Made by a program: the position numbers and the translations under genes
The notes under the pieces: generated by a model
Databases searched by the model: none
What the model saw: only the letters and a program-made list of their open reading frames with translations
Told to the model about the DNA's origin: nothing
Source of the DNA: Niabella sp.
GTDB lineage: Bacteria > Bacteroidota > Bacteroidia > Chitinophagales > Chitinophagaceae
Reading direction: 5' to 3'
Assembly: GCF_030150205.1 (NCBI RefSeq)
Contig: NZ_JASLGT010000010.1
Span: 1-64,000, forward strand
Length of the DNA: 64,000 bases
Shown: positions 19,532 to 27,154 of the stretch, piece after piece
Position numbering within the stretch: the first letter of the stretch is position 1
Layout: each line of letters opens with the position of its first letter

Positions 19532-21295
19532 ATGAAAACCTTTAGGAACCGAATATTACTGCTTTTAATAGCAGGATTTGTCCTTTCTTGTAATAAGGAT
19601 TTTAAAGAAACAAATACCGGTCTGGAGGAAGATAAAGCCGCACCGTCGATTACCGGTTTGAGTAAGCAAAATGGAAGTATCGGGGATACCATCCGGATCT
19701 CGGGAAGTTTTCCGGAAGGAGGGGAGGTTTACTTTGGTACCCAGAAACTGAATCTGGTATCAATTACCGGTAATGAAATTGTGGTGGTGGTTCCTTATGG
19801 TACGGGCAGTGCTTTTATTGTGGTAAATGCGGGGTCTAAACGATCGAATAAGATGACGTTTACCTACGATGTTCCAGGTATTAAGCCCGGGCTGAAAATT
19901 GGAGCCAACTATTATGATATTGATACGACAACGCTCATGGATGTAGGACCAGGCACCCGGTATATGGTGCTGAATTTTGTAGATAAATACACGACCAATC
20001 ACCTCAAATTACACCTCACTTTTATTGATGCTACCAACACCCGTCTCTCATTTAAATCCGTTCTGGCGAGGGATACAGTGCTCAATACGGAAACGGTGCC
20101 GGCCATGGCGGTACGCAAAACAGTTGCGGGCATCAATTATTTTGCAGGTATAAACGGCGATTTATTTAATAATACCGCAGGTAATGCCAATTTGGGAAGG
20201 GTGAATAACACCTGTATCGTAGATGGATTGATCACAAACATGAACTATGCGATGCCTTCTTATGCGCCGGTTTATTTTAATGGCCGAACCATATACTTTG
20301 ATCCGTTTGAATTTATCTCTTATGTTCAGGTTCCCGACGGAGAAAAAGTAGGAATTAAAAACGTGAATAATAGCCGTGCCCAGGACGACCTGATTTTGTT
20401 TAACCCGGCAAGAGGAAAAAGTACACAAACCAACAATTTTGGAACAGAAATGGCGGTTACGCCGGTAAGCGGCGGATGGGGCGATTATACCAATGTGAAA
20501 GTAAGAATCAATACTAAGGTAGTATATGGTCAGCCCGGAAATACAGCCATACCAGCCAACGGAGCGGTAGTTTCGGGCCATGATTTCCTGGCCATCCCGT
20601 TGAATCGATATGGTATCGGTGATGTGTTAACCATTGCAAACTATGCCAGGAATACAGCCACGGGTACTATTGTACAGCAAATGGTTTCAGGCGATTTGCG
20701 TATTCTGGACAACGGGCAGATCATCAACCCGGTAACTGCCCGGGCTGCAAGATCAGTGATCGGTGCTTCCGCAGATAAATCAATGATCGTGTTCTGTGCG
20801 GCAGAAGGTGTGATCGCAGGCGAATCGGTTGGCATTTCAACGAATGACCTGGCAGAAATTTTGAAACTGTACGGGGTTGCAGATGCGGTGCATATGAACG
20901 GAGGAGCGTTGAGTACGATGTATGTAAAAGGTGCTGGTTTTAGTAATTCCGGGTTGGTAAACCGTCCGGGAAACACCACAACCGCTCCCAACGCAGGTAA
21001 TGCCCTGTTCGTAGTATCCGACGCTCCCACAGACAACGTGGTGGTAAAATTGGTGGCAGATATGTACGCTCCAAGGGTAAAGGCAGGCGCTGCCATTACG
21101 CCTAAGTTCTATGGGCTCAATCAATATGGACATATCGTTTCTTCCGCCATCAGTGGCGTTACATTAACCGAAGCCAATGGCCTCGGCACGATTTCAGGAA
21201 CGACCTTTACTGCCGGAGCAACAGCAGGCCGTACCGAGTTAGTAGGTACCTATAATGGAATGATAGCGAAGATTGCCGTAAATATTGTACCATAA
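19532..21295 (+). CDS. IPT/TIG plus phosphodiester-glycosidase (NAGPA-like) lipoprotein
   Basis: The start ATG 19532 (MKTFRNRI) gives a clean lipobox at Cys20 (FVLSC); earlier in-frame starts do not. The 588-residue protein has an IPT/TIG domain (about 40-115), a phosphodiester-glycosidase domain (about 190-510) recognisable from GINGDLFN and the late signature, and a C-terminal Ig-like domain. Family members release a sugar from a phosphodiester, as in uncovering enzyme. Their signature LDGGGSST reads MNGGALST here, with Asn456 in place of the conserved Asp, so activity is doubtful. It is the last gene of the operon, 105 bp after its neighbour, and ends 20 bp before a strong terminator. Confidence 0.72.
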   Translation: MKTFRNRILLLLIAGFVLSCNKDFKETNTGLEEDKAAPSITGLSKQNGSIGDTIRISGSFPEGGEVYFGTQKLNLVSITGNEIVVVVPYGTGSAFIVVNAGSKRSNKMTFTYDVPGIKPGLKIGANYYDIDTTTLMDVGPGTRYMVLNFVDKYTTNHLKLHLTFIDATNTRLSFKSVLARDTVLNTETVPAMAVRKTVAGINYFAGINGDLFNNTAGNANLGRVNNTCIVDGLITNMNYAMPSYAPVYFNGRTIYFDPFEFISYVQVPDGEKVGIKNVNNSRAQDDLILFNPARGKSTQTNNFGTEMAVTPVSGGWGDYTNVKVRINTKVVYGQPGNTAIPANGAVVSGHDFLAIPLNRYGIGDVLTIANYARNTATGTIVQQMVSGDLRILDNGQIINPVTARAARSVIGASADKSMIVFCAAEGVIAGESVGISTNDLAEILKLYGVADAVHMNGGALSTMYVKGAGFSNSGLVNRPGNTTTAPNAGNALFVVSDAPTDNVVVKLVADMYAPRVKAGAAITPKFYGLNQYGHIVSSAISGVTLTEANGLGTISGTTFTAGATAGRTELVGTYNGMIAKIAVNIVP

Positions 21296-21315
21296 GCTGT
21301 TTTTAAAATATATGG

Positions 21316-21347
21316 AACTGCCACTGGTTTTCAGTGGCAGTTTTTTT
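21316..21347 (+). terminator. Rho-independent terminator of the SusCD operon
   Basis: An 11-bp perfect stem (AACTGCCACTG pairing with CAGTGGCAGTT) around a GTTTT loop runs directly into a T-run at 21341-21347. It follows the last gene of the run by 20 bp, and I see no comparable terminator earlier in the run, which supports one long transcript. Confidence 0.9.
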
Positions 21348-21406
21348 ATGATAACAGGTTAGACGCTATAAATTCAGGTATAAAATTCGGCGATTTTGAA
21401 GTTTTG

Positions 21407-21414
21407 TACTTTTG
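21407..21414 (+). promoter_or_regulatory. -7 box TACTTTTG in the gap before apbE
   Basis: This matches TAnnTTTG and lies 60 bp beyond the operon terminator, 230 bp before apbE. No properly spaced -33 TTTG was found. No gene other than a 13-codon frame (from 21421) follows directly. It may give a long leader for apbE. Confidence 0.3.
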
Positions 21415-21632
21415 TTTGATATGCCGAAGAATGCCTTGATTTTGTTGCAAGGCCTGCCTTAAAAAAATGAAAACCCTTGGCAAAAAAGAAATAACCACTT
21501 ATTTATAGCCTGGATGATACGCCCCTATAGGCCACATTTTTTATATTTCGTCGTCCGGTTTCCAGTGCTGTCCCGTTTCAGTGGCTTTGGTTACCAGTAA
21601 ACAACCCCTTATTCCATTTCCGGTTTCTGCCC

Positions 21633-21640
21633 TATCTTTG
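21633..21640 (+). promoter_or_regulatory. -7 box TATCTTTG immediately before apbE
   Basis: The box ends 6 nt before ATG 21647. Transcription starting the usual few bases downstream would begin at or next to the start codon, giving a leaderless or near-leaderless mRNA. There is no exact -33 TTTG at standard spacing. Confidence 0.4.
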
Positions 21641-21646
21641 GCCATT

Positions 21647-22684
21647 ATGCCGGATTTTTTTAAGAAAACCTATTGGTTGCTGGGTGGAGTATTGCTGATC
21701 TTCACCTTTGCCCATTTTAATAAACAGCCCGAACTGAGAGCCTTCCATATCAACGGTTTTGCCCAGGGTACCACCTATCATATTACCTATTATGCGGAAG
21801 ACAGCAGCCTGACCCGGGCTCAAACAGACAGCATCTTTATTGCCATAGACAGTTCCTTATCTATTTACAAACCCTATTCGCTGATCACCCGGTTTAATAA
21901 GGCGCAGCGGGGCCTGGTACCGGATATACACCTGAAAAAAGTGGTTACAAAGGCGCAGGAGGTTTCCAGGGCTTCCGGAGGTATTTTTGATATTACTGTT
22001 ATGCCGCTGGTAAAGCTATGGGGATTTGGTCCGGATGGACGATCCAAAACAGTACCTGCACCGCAGCAGGTAAAGGCAGTGCTGGCCTATGTGGGCTATC
22101 AGAAATTGTATTTTAAAGGGGATAGCCTGTTAAAAAAAGACCCGCGGGTTACGATTGATGTTAACGGAATCGCGCAGGGCTACACCGTGGATGTGATCGC
22201 CGATTTCCTGGAGTGCAGGAATGTTCAGCATTACCTGGTAGAAGTGGGAGGCGAAATAAGAGTAAAAGGCCGCAAACAACCTTCAGGAGAACGGATGAAA
22301 ATAGGCGTGGAAAGTCCTTCGGAGAGCGAAGATGCAGCAGAACCGGTATTGATCAAAACTATTTTTTTAGATAACGGCGCCGTAACCACTTCAGGAAAAT
22401 ACCGGAATTTTTATCAGAATGGCAACAAGAAAATTTCACACCTGATCGATCCCCGGACGGGTTATACGCTTCAAAATGAAATGATCAGCGCAACCATTGT
22501 GGCAAAAGATGGAATAACAGCCGATGCCTATGATAATGTATTTGTGGGATTCCACCTGGATGAAGCCTTTGCCTTTCTAAAAAAACATCCCGGAATAGAG
22601 GGCTATTTCATTTACACAAAAGAAAACGGAACCGTGGCAGATACAGCTTCCGCAGGCTTTGAAGCGCTTAAAAACCGCAATTGA
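21647..22684 (+). CDS. apbE: FAD:protein FMN transferase (ApbE family)
   Basis: ApbE attaches FMN covalently to a Thr of exported redox proteins such as Nqr/Rnf subunits. I choose ATG 21647 (MPDFFKKTYW), which gives 345 residues with one N-terminal membrane anchor (about 8-22) and an outward-facing catalytic domain. Family segments seen are FAQGTTYHITYY near the start, SGGIFDITVMPLVKLWGFGP, VTIDVNGIAQGYTVD, the late VTTSGKYRNF and HLIDPRTGY. Length is normal. It stands alone between the operon terminator and the GH20 gene; its flavinylation target is not in this window. The longer frame upstream of 21647 has no support. Confidence 0.9.
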   Translation: MPDFFKKTYWLLGGVLLIFTFAHFNKQPELRAFHINGFAQGTTYHITYYAEDSSLTRAQTDSIFIAIDSSLSIYKPYSLITRFNKAQRGLVPDIHLKKVVTKAQEVSRASGGIFDITVMPLVKLWGFGPDGRSKTVPAPQQVKAVLAYVGYQKLYFKGDSLLKKDPRVTIDVNGIAQGYTVDVIADFLECRNVQHYLVEVGGEIRVKGRKQPSGERMKIGVESPSESEDAAEPVLIKTIFLDNGAVTTSGKYRNFYQNGNKKISHLIDPRTGYTLQNEMISATIVAKDGITADAYDNVFVGFHLDEAFAFLKKHPGIEGYFIYTKENGTVADTASAGFEALKNRN

Positions 22685-22754
22685 ATCTTAACTGATTCCG
22701 GGCCGAATTGGTTATATTAGCAGTTGAAGCCAAATCTTATAATAATTGATTGTT

Positions 22755-24656
22755 ATGAACAAACTATCCCTGACAATTTTTGCAATCGCCTTTTCCCTGA
22801 TCGGAGCTGCGCAGCAGCCCGCACCATCCATTGCATTGATACCGGAGCCGGTTTCGCTGACCACACAGCCGGGTGTTTTTATATTACCACAGAATGTAAC
22901 CATCAGTGTTCCTGAAAAAGCGGACCTGGGGCATACCTACGCGCTTTTAAAAGATAGAATCGCCAACACGGGCGCTACCGTGCAGGAACGGAAAGGGAAT
23001 ACTGCGGGAACGATTAATCTCCTGCTCAATAAAAGTACAGACAGCCGCTTAGGTGAAGAGGGGTATACACTTTCCGTAACGCCGGAGCGGGTAACAATAA
23101 AGGCCAATAAGCCGGCCGGACTGTTCTATGGAGTGCAAACATTTTTACAACTGCTGCCGCCCCAGATCGAAAGCGTGGAACGGGTAGACGGAATGCGGTT
23201 TCAGGCACCCGCGGTTGAAATTGTAGACTACCCGAAAGTGGGATGGAGGGGGTTGATGTTAGACGTATCCCGGCATTTCTTCACCGTAGACGAAGTGAAA
23301 AAGTATATTGATAACATGTCGCGGTTTAAATACAATATGTTCCATTTTCACCTGACCGATGATGAGGGCTGGCGGCTGCAGATCAAAAGCCTGCCAAAAC
23401 TTACGGAAGTGGGCGCATGGCGTGTAAACAAAGTGGGATTGTTCAATACATTTACCCCGCCTGCACCGGATGAGCCTAAATCATATGGCGGGTATTATAC
23501 GCATGAAGATATCAAAGCGCTGGTGGAGTATGCAAAGGCCCGTTTTATCAACATCATTCCGGAAATTGATGTTCCCGGGCATAGTCTTGCGGCCATTGCT
23601 TCTTACCCCGAATTGTCCTGTACCGAGGGCGCTGATAAATACCAGGTGCGCTCCGGCGAGCCGATTATGGACTGGTCACACGGGGCACCTCCGATCGCGA
23701 TGGTTGATAATACCCTTTGCCCGGCCAACGAAAAAGTATATGGATTTATGGATAAGGTAATGACGGAAGTAGCACAGCTGTTCCCCTTTCCCTACATCCA
23801 CGTAGGCGGTGATGAAGCGCCACATAACTTCTGGGAAAAAAATCCGCAGGTGCAGGCGTTGATGAAAAAGGAAAAATTAAAAACCATACCGGAAGTACAG
23901 GCCTACTTTGAAAAACGCCTGGAAAAGATTGTAAATTCAAAAGGGAAAAAGCTAATGGGATGGGATGAGATCCTGGAAGGCGGTATTTCACCAACAGCGG
24001 CATTGATGAGCTGGCGGGGTGAGCGATATGGTATTGAGGCTTCAAAATCTAAACACTATGTGGTGATGAGCCCTACCCAATTTGCTTATATTGATTATAT
24101 GCAGGGCGATGTAAGTACAGAAGTGCCCATTTATGCTTCTTTACGCCTATCGCAGACCTACAAATTTAATCCCATACCGGAGGGCGCCAATGCAAAATAT
24201 ATTTTGGGCGGGCAGGCCAACCTGTGGACAGAGAACGTATATACCATGCGGCAGGCCGAGTACATGACCTGGCCGCGGGGATTGGCTATCGCCGAATCGG
24301 TTTGGTCGCCAATGGAAAAAAAGGACTGGAATAAATTTGCAGCCAAAACCGAACATTTCTTTGACCGTTTCAATGCAGCAGAGATCAAATATTCACCAGC
24401 GATCTATGACCCGATGGTGGCGGTTGCCAAAAAGGGAGATGCTTATTTTGTAACACTGACACCGGAGATGGAAGGACTGGATATCTATACCAGTTTTGAT
24501 AATTCAGCGCCCGACCGTTTCTATCCGAAGTATAAAGAGCCGTTACAGATCCCCAAAGATGCCGATGAGCTGCGTATTATTACCTATAAAGGAAAAAAAG
24601 AGATCGGTCGCCAGATGACCATCAAAGTAGCAGATTTGAAAAAGCGGGCGAAATAG
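22755..24656 (+). CDS. Family 20 glycoside hydrolase, beta-N-acetylhexosaminidase
   Basis: The enzyme would remove terminal GlcNAc or GalNAc from glycans by substrate-assisted catalysis. From ATG 22755 (MNKLSLTI) it is 633 residues long: signal peptide to about residue 20, a GH20b N-terminal domain (about 30-155), the catalytic barrel (about 158-500, beginning YPKVGWRGLMLDVSRHF) with the catalytic pair Asp353-Glu354 in HVGGDEAP, and a short C-terminal domain. Signal peptidase I type export fits a periplasmic enzyme. It lies just after the SusCD operon and apbE and could process imported oligosaccharides, though it has its own unit. An upstream TTG start (22746) adds only three residues. Confidence 0.93.
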   Translation: MNKLSLTIFAIAFSLIGAAQQPAPSIALIPEPVSLTTQPGVFILPQNVTISVPEKADLGHTYALLKDRIANTGATVQERKGNTAGTINLLLNKSTDSRLGEEGYTLSVTPERVTIKANKPAGLFYGVQTFLQLLPPQIESVERVDGMRFQAPAVEIVDYPKVGWRGLMLDVSRHFFTVDEVKKYIDNMSRFKYNMFHFHLTDDEGWRLQIKSLPKLTEVGAWRVNKVGLFNTFTPPAPDEPKSYGGYYTHEDIKALVEYAKARFINIIPEIDVPGHSLAAIASYPELSCTEGADKYQVRSGEPIMDWSHGAPPIAMVDNTLCPANEKVYGFMDKVMTEVAQLFPFPYIHVGGDEAPHNFWEKNPQVQALMKKEKLKTIPEVQAYFEKRLEKIVNSKGKKLMGWDEILEGGISPTAALMSWRGERYGIEASKSKHYVVMSPTQFAYIDYMQGDVSTEVPIYASLRLSQTYKFNPIPEGANAKYILGGQANLWTENVYTMRQAEYMTWPRGLAIAESVWSPMEKKDWNKFAAKTEHFFDRFNAAEIKYSPAIYDPMVAVAKKGDAYFVTLTPEMEGLDIYTSFDNSAPDRFYPKYKEPLQIPKDADELRIITYKGKKEIGRQMTIKVADLKKRAK

Positions 24657-24712
24657 TCATTCATTTTTAATAGCGCGTTTCCGCTGAAGTATCTGTGAAA
24701 AAAAGCTTTAAA

Positions 24713-25405
24713 ATGAGGAAACTCCTGTTGACGGGCTTTGCCGGTTTGCTATTGTGGAGCAGCTGCGCCACCAGCAAACCTGTTTCGGCCGATTATAAAA
24801 AAGACGTACTGCTGCACACAAATTACGGCGATATGGTATTGCGGTTAAATGACGAAACACCATTGCACCGCGATAACTTTATTAAACTGGTGAAAAGCCG
24901 GTATTATAAAGACCTGCTTTTTCACCGGGTGATCCAGCATTTCATGATCCAGTCGGGCGATCCGGATAGTCGTAAAGCACCGGGTGGCAAGCCTCTTGGA
25001 GAAGGAGGACCCGGGTATACGATACCCGCAGAATTCAGAGCCGGCTTGTTTCATCAGAAGGGAGCGCTGGCCGCTGCGCGGGAAGGGGATGATGTAAATC
25101 CGCAAAAAGCCAGCAGCGGCAGTCAGTTTTATATTGTTCAGGGCAAGATATGGACAAACAGCGGATTGGATACACTTGAAAAAACACGGCTCAAAGGCCG
25201 AACAATCCCGGCGGCCTGCAGAGAAGTATATACCACCATCGGCGGCACACCGCACCTGGACCAAAACTATACGGTATTTGGTCAATTGATAAAGGGATTC
25301 GATGTGCTCGATAAGATAGCCGCAGTGCCCACCAGTAAGGGCAAAGACCGCGATCGCCCGATCCGTGACGTCCGGATCCTCAAGGCAAAGATGGTAAAAC
25401 GGTAG
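24713..25405 (+). CDS. Cyclophilin-type peptidyl-prolyl isomerase, lipoprotein
   Basis: ATG 24713 gives 230 residues with a lipobox ending WSSC (Cys18); an in-frame GTG at 24695 adds six residues. The cyclophilin core shows LLFHRVIQHFMIQSGDP and SSGSQFYIVQG, the usual segments around the active-site Arg and Phe. A roughly 40-residue insert (about 150-190) separates the last core strands from NYTVFGQLIKGFDVLDKI; this is common in Bacteroidota lipoprotein cyclophilins. It should assist folding of envelope proteins. It lies 56 bp after the hexosaminidase and just before the REP elements. Confidence 0.9.
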   Translation: MRKLLLTGFAGLLLWSSCATSKPVSADYKKDVLLHTNYGDMVLRLNDETPLHRDNFIKLVKSRYYKDLLFHRVIQHFMIQSGDPDSRKAPGGKPLGEGGPGYTIPAEFRAGLFHQKGALAAAREGDDVNPQKASSGSQFYIVQGKIWTNSGLDTLEKTRLKGRTIPAACREVYTTIGGTPHLDQNYTVFGQLIKGFDVLDKIAAVPTSKGKDRDRPIRDVRILKAKMVKR

Positions 25406-25463
25406 TTGCGGCGAACCTCTGTTGTTGCGAACCTACGTGTTGCGGCGAACCTACGTGTTCGCC
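25406..25463. repeat. REP-like palindrome and partial copies next to the RAYT gene
   Basis: 25444-25463 is a perfect hairpin: GGCGAAC, loop CTACGT, GTTCGCC. A partial copy precedes it (CGAAC-CTACGT-GTTG at 25428-25442) and a more degenerate one starts near 25407. The same 6-base loop with extended arms recurs inside the RAYT gene (25688-25711). A palindrome adjacent to a RAYT gene is the normal arrangement for REP elements. Confidence 0.75.
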
Positions 25464-25493
25464 ACCTCCCACATCCCCATTTCAATAACCTTT

Positions 25494-26087
25494 TTACCCC
25501 CGCCATTTTTTAGGATTATCAATAATATATTTTGATATCCGTTCGTATGATGCCGTATTCCGGATGATATGTTCATAATAATTCCGTTGCCATAATTTGC
25601 CGTTAAAAGGCGCCCAGCCCAGGTTTTTAACCCCGCGTATATATTCATTGGTAGACATTGTTTTAAACCATTGTACCGCCCGCCCTAGGGGTGAACCTAC
25701 GTGTTCACCCCGACCTACGTGTTCATCCCAACCTACGTGTTCACCCCGACCTACGTGTTCACCCCGTCCCGCATGTTCCCCTGGATCAGGATCCCCGCCG
25801 GATAATGGTCCCGGTTTTCCCGTAACCGTTTCAATAATACAATGAAAATGGTCCGGCATGATCACCATCGCATGACATTTTTTGCCGGGAAATTTATAGG
25901 CTATTTCGTAATACCATTTTTCGGTCATTTTTCCGGCATCGTTCAGGATCATTTTTCCATCGATGATCTTCCCAAACAGGCGCGCCCTGTCCTGGCAGCA
26001 GATGGTAATAAAATAAAACCCGGCCTGTGTGTAATCATATCCTTTCAGGCGTATGGACCGGCGGTGATGGTGTGCTGGATTGTACAT
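25494..26087 (-). CDS. REP-associated tyrosine transposase (RAYT, Y1_Tnp family)
   Basis: This 197-residue HUH-type protein would nick and mobilise REP hairpins as single strands. The N-terminus reads RRSIRLKGYDYTQAGFYFIT, the HUH motif is in MVIMPDHFHCII, and the region with the presumed catalytic Tyr is LWQRNYYEHIIRN near the C-terminus. Residues about 110-132 are an insertion made of five 6-residue units (GEHVGR and variants) encoded by 18-bp repeats that carry the same CTACGT-GTTC motif as the REP hairpin just downstream of the gene. Relatives I know pass from the strand after HUH to the next helix without such a repeat. The reading frame is intact, so it may still work. Confidence 0.85.
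   Translation of the reverse strand: MYNPAHHHRRSIRLKGYDYTQAGFYFITICCQDRARLFGKIIDGKMILNDAGKMTEKWYYEIAYKFPGKKCHAMVIMPDHFHCIIETVTGKPGPLSGGDPDPGEHAGRGEHVGRGEHVGWDEHVGRGEHVGSPLGRAVQWFKTMSTNEYIRGVKNLGWAPFNGKLWQRNYYEHIIRNTASYERISKYIIDNPKKWRG
25688..25783. repeat. REP-derived 18-bp tandem repeat inside the RAYT gene
   Basis: About five units of 18 bp start at 25694, 25712, 25730, 25748 and 25766 (the last degenerate); the consensus on the plus strand is RACCTACGTGTTCACCCC. 25688-25711 forms a perfect hairpin with 9-bp arms (GGGGTGAAC, loop CTACGT, GTTCACCCC). Because the unit is a multiple of three, the transposase frame stays open and gains GEHVGR-type repeats. Confidence 0.85.
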
Positions 26088-26102
26088 AGGATAGCATTGG
26101 TT

Positions 26103-26120
26103 GCCTGTTGCAAAACAGGC
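26103..26120 (+). repeat. Short hairpin between RAYT and cupin genes
   Basis: GCCTGT and ACAGGC form a 6-bp stem around TGCAAA, followed by CGGTTTT. It lies just upstream of the RAYT start. It might be a weak terminator-like or REP-like structure. Confidence 0.3.
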
Positions 26121-26136
26121 CGGTTTTGTAGCATTT

Positions 26137-26158
26137 GCGCATACGCACTGGTATGCGC
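26137..26158 (-). terminator. Perfect 8-bp hairpin overlapping the cupin stop codon
   Basis: GCGCATAC and GTATGCGC enclose GCACTG. The hairpin begins inside the stop codon of the cupin gene on the minus strand. No strong T-run follows, so termination is uncertain; it may stabilise the 3' end of the mRNA. Confidence 0.4.
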
Positions 26159-26553
26159 TATTCGGTGGTTACACCATCAAAATCTTCTTCGTTTTCTTCC
26201 GCTTCCTTCCTGGTATGCCGTACGATACCGTCTTTATGATGGGGCGGCGCATAAAGGGTATACATTTTCAACGGTTCGCTGCCGGTATTGATCACATTAT
26301 GACGGGCACCCAGGGGAACAATAATCGCAGATCCGTCACTAACGGCATATTCGTGACCATCGATCACACATTTGCCGGAACCTCCCTCAAACCGGAAGAA
26401 CTGATCATTTTCCGTGTGCACCTCAGCGCCGATCTCTTCTCCGGGTTGCAGCGTCATGAGAACCAGTTGCAGCTGCCTGGCCGTATACAGCACTTTTCTA
26501 AAGGCATCATTGGCCAGGGTATCTTTTTCAATATTTGTGTGAAAACCTTTCAT
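26158..26553 (-). CDS. Small cupin-domain protein
   Basis: A 131-residue cytosolic protein formed by one double-stranded beta-helix (cupin). The first cupin motif is in the region AEVHTENDQFFRFEGGSGK and the second around IIVPLGARHNVINTG, with His/Glu/His residues able to hold one metal ion. The C-terminal 20 residues are strongly acidic. It begins 17 bp after the GroES-like gene, so the two form an operon. Substrate unknown; small cupins of this type range from isomerases to sensors. Confidence 0.8.
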   Translation of the reverse strand: MKGFHTNIEKDTLANDAFRKVLYTARQLQLVLMTLQPGEEIGAEVHTENDQFFRFEGGSGKCVIDGHEYAVSDGSAIIVPLGARHNVINTGSEPLKMYTLYAPPHHKDGIVRHTRKEAEENEEDFDGVTTE

Positions 26554-26570
26554 CGTATTTGTTTTTGGGG

Positions 26571-26942
26571 TTACAAATCTTCTTCCCGTTCCAGCATCAG
26601 GATGGCGCTTTGCGGAACGATAAAATATTTTTCACCTTCATACATAACTTCAGTAGCGCCACTCAAAAGAAAAATTGCAAGATCGCCTTCCCGTGCCTGT
26701 AGAGGAACATATTTTACCTGGTCTTCATCCGATTTCCAGGGCTCGTCTTCCACCGGAACAGGAATAGCATATCCGGGGCCTGTTTTTATAACATATCCCT
26801 GTTGAACCTTCTCCTTTTCCTGCACACCCGGCGGCAGGTACAACCCGCTTTCGGTGCGTTCATTGCCTTTGATGGGCTGGATCAAAAGCCGGTCGCCAAT
26901 GACAATTAATTTCCTGAAACGATTATCTGCGGTTATTCTCAT
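26571..26942 (-). CDS. GroES-like (Cpn10 family) protein with insertion
   Basis: The 123-residue product matches the Cpn10 fold: IVIGDRLLIQPI at the start, the mobile-loop region ERTESGLYLPPGVQEKEKVQ, then GYVIKTGPG, and the late strands VMYEGEKYFIVPQSAIL. Normal GroES is about 95 residues; here some 20 extra residues (roughly 60-82, VPVEDEPWKSDEDQVKYVPL) lie in the middle, and no groL gene is adjacent. It is therefore likely a secondary, divergent GroES paralogue. It is paired with the cupin gene. A -7-like TATCTTTA lies about 30 bp upstream on the minus strand. Confidence 0.8.
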   Translation of the reverse strand: MRITADNRFRKLIVIGDRLLIQPIKGNERTESGLYLPPGVQEKEKVQQGYVIKTGPGYAIPVPVEDEPWKSDEDQVKYVPLQAREGDLAIFLLSGATEVMYEGEKYFIVPQSAILMLEREEDL

Positions 26943-27154
26943 ACCTTATCTGAATTGAATGGTAAAGATAACCAATAAAAAGAAGTTGCACAAAGCGCGG
27001 CAGATCAGATAAGAAACGGTAAGCTTTACTCAAAAGGTCTTGTAAAAAGGTTCAAAAACGGTCATCCGGCAGTGAACGTTGCAATCCTCTTTCCGTTTAA
27101 ACCGGTTGTTTTATTCGCAATGTTGTATAAAGAGAAGGTGCAGGAAGGGGTGTC

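Noticed and set aside
25688..25783. CRISPR-like short repeats
   Set aside because: Units are 18 bp with no unique spacers, and they sit inside an intact transposase frame.
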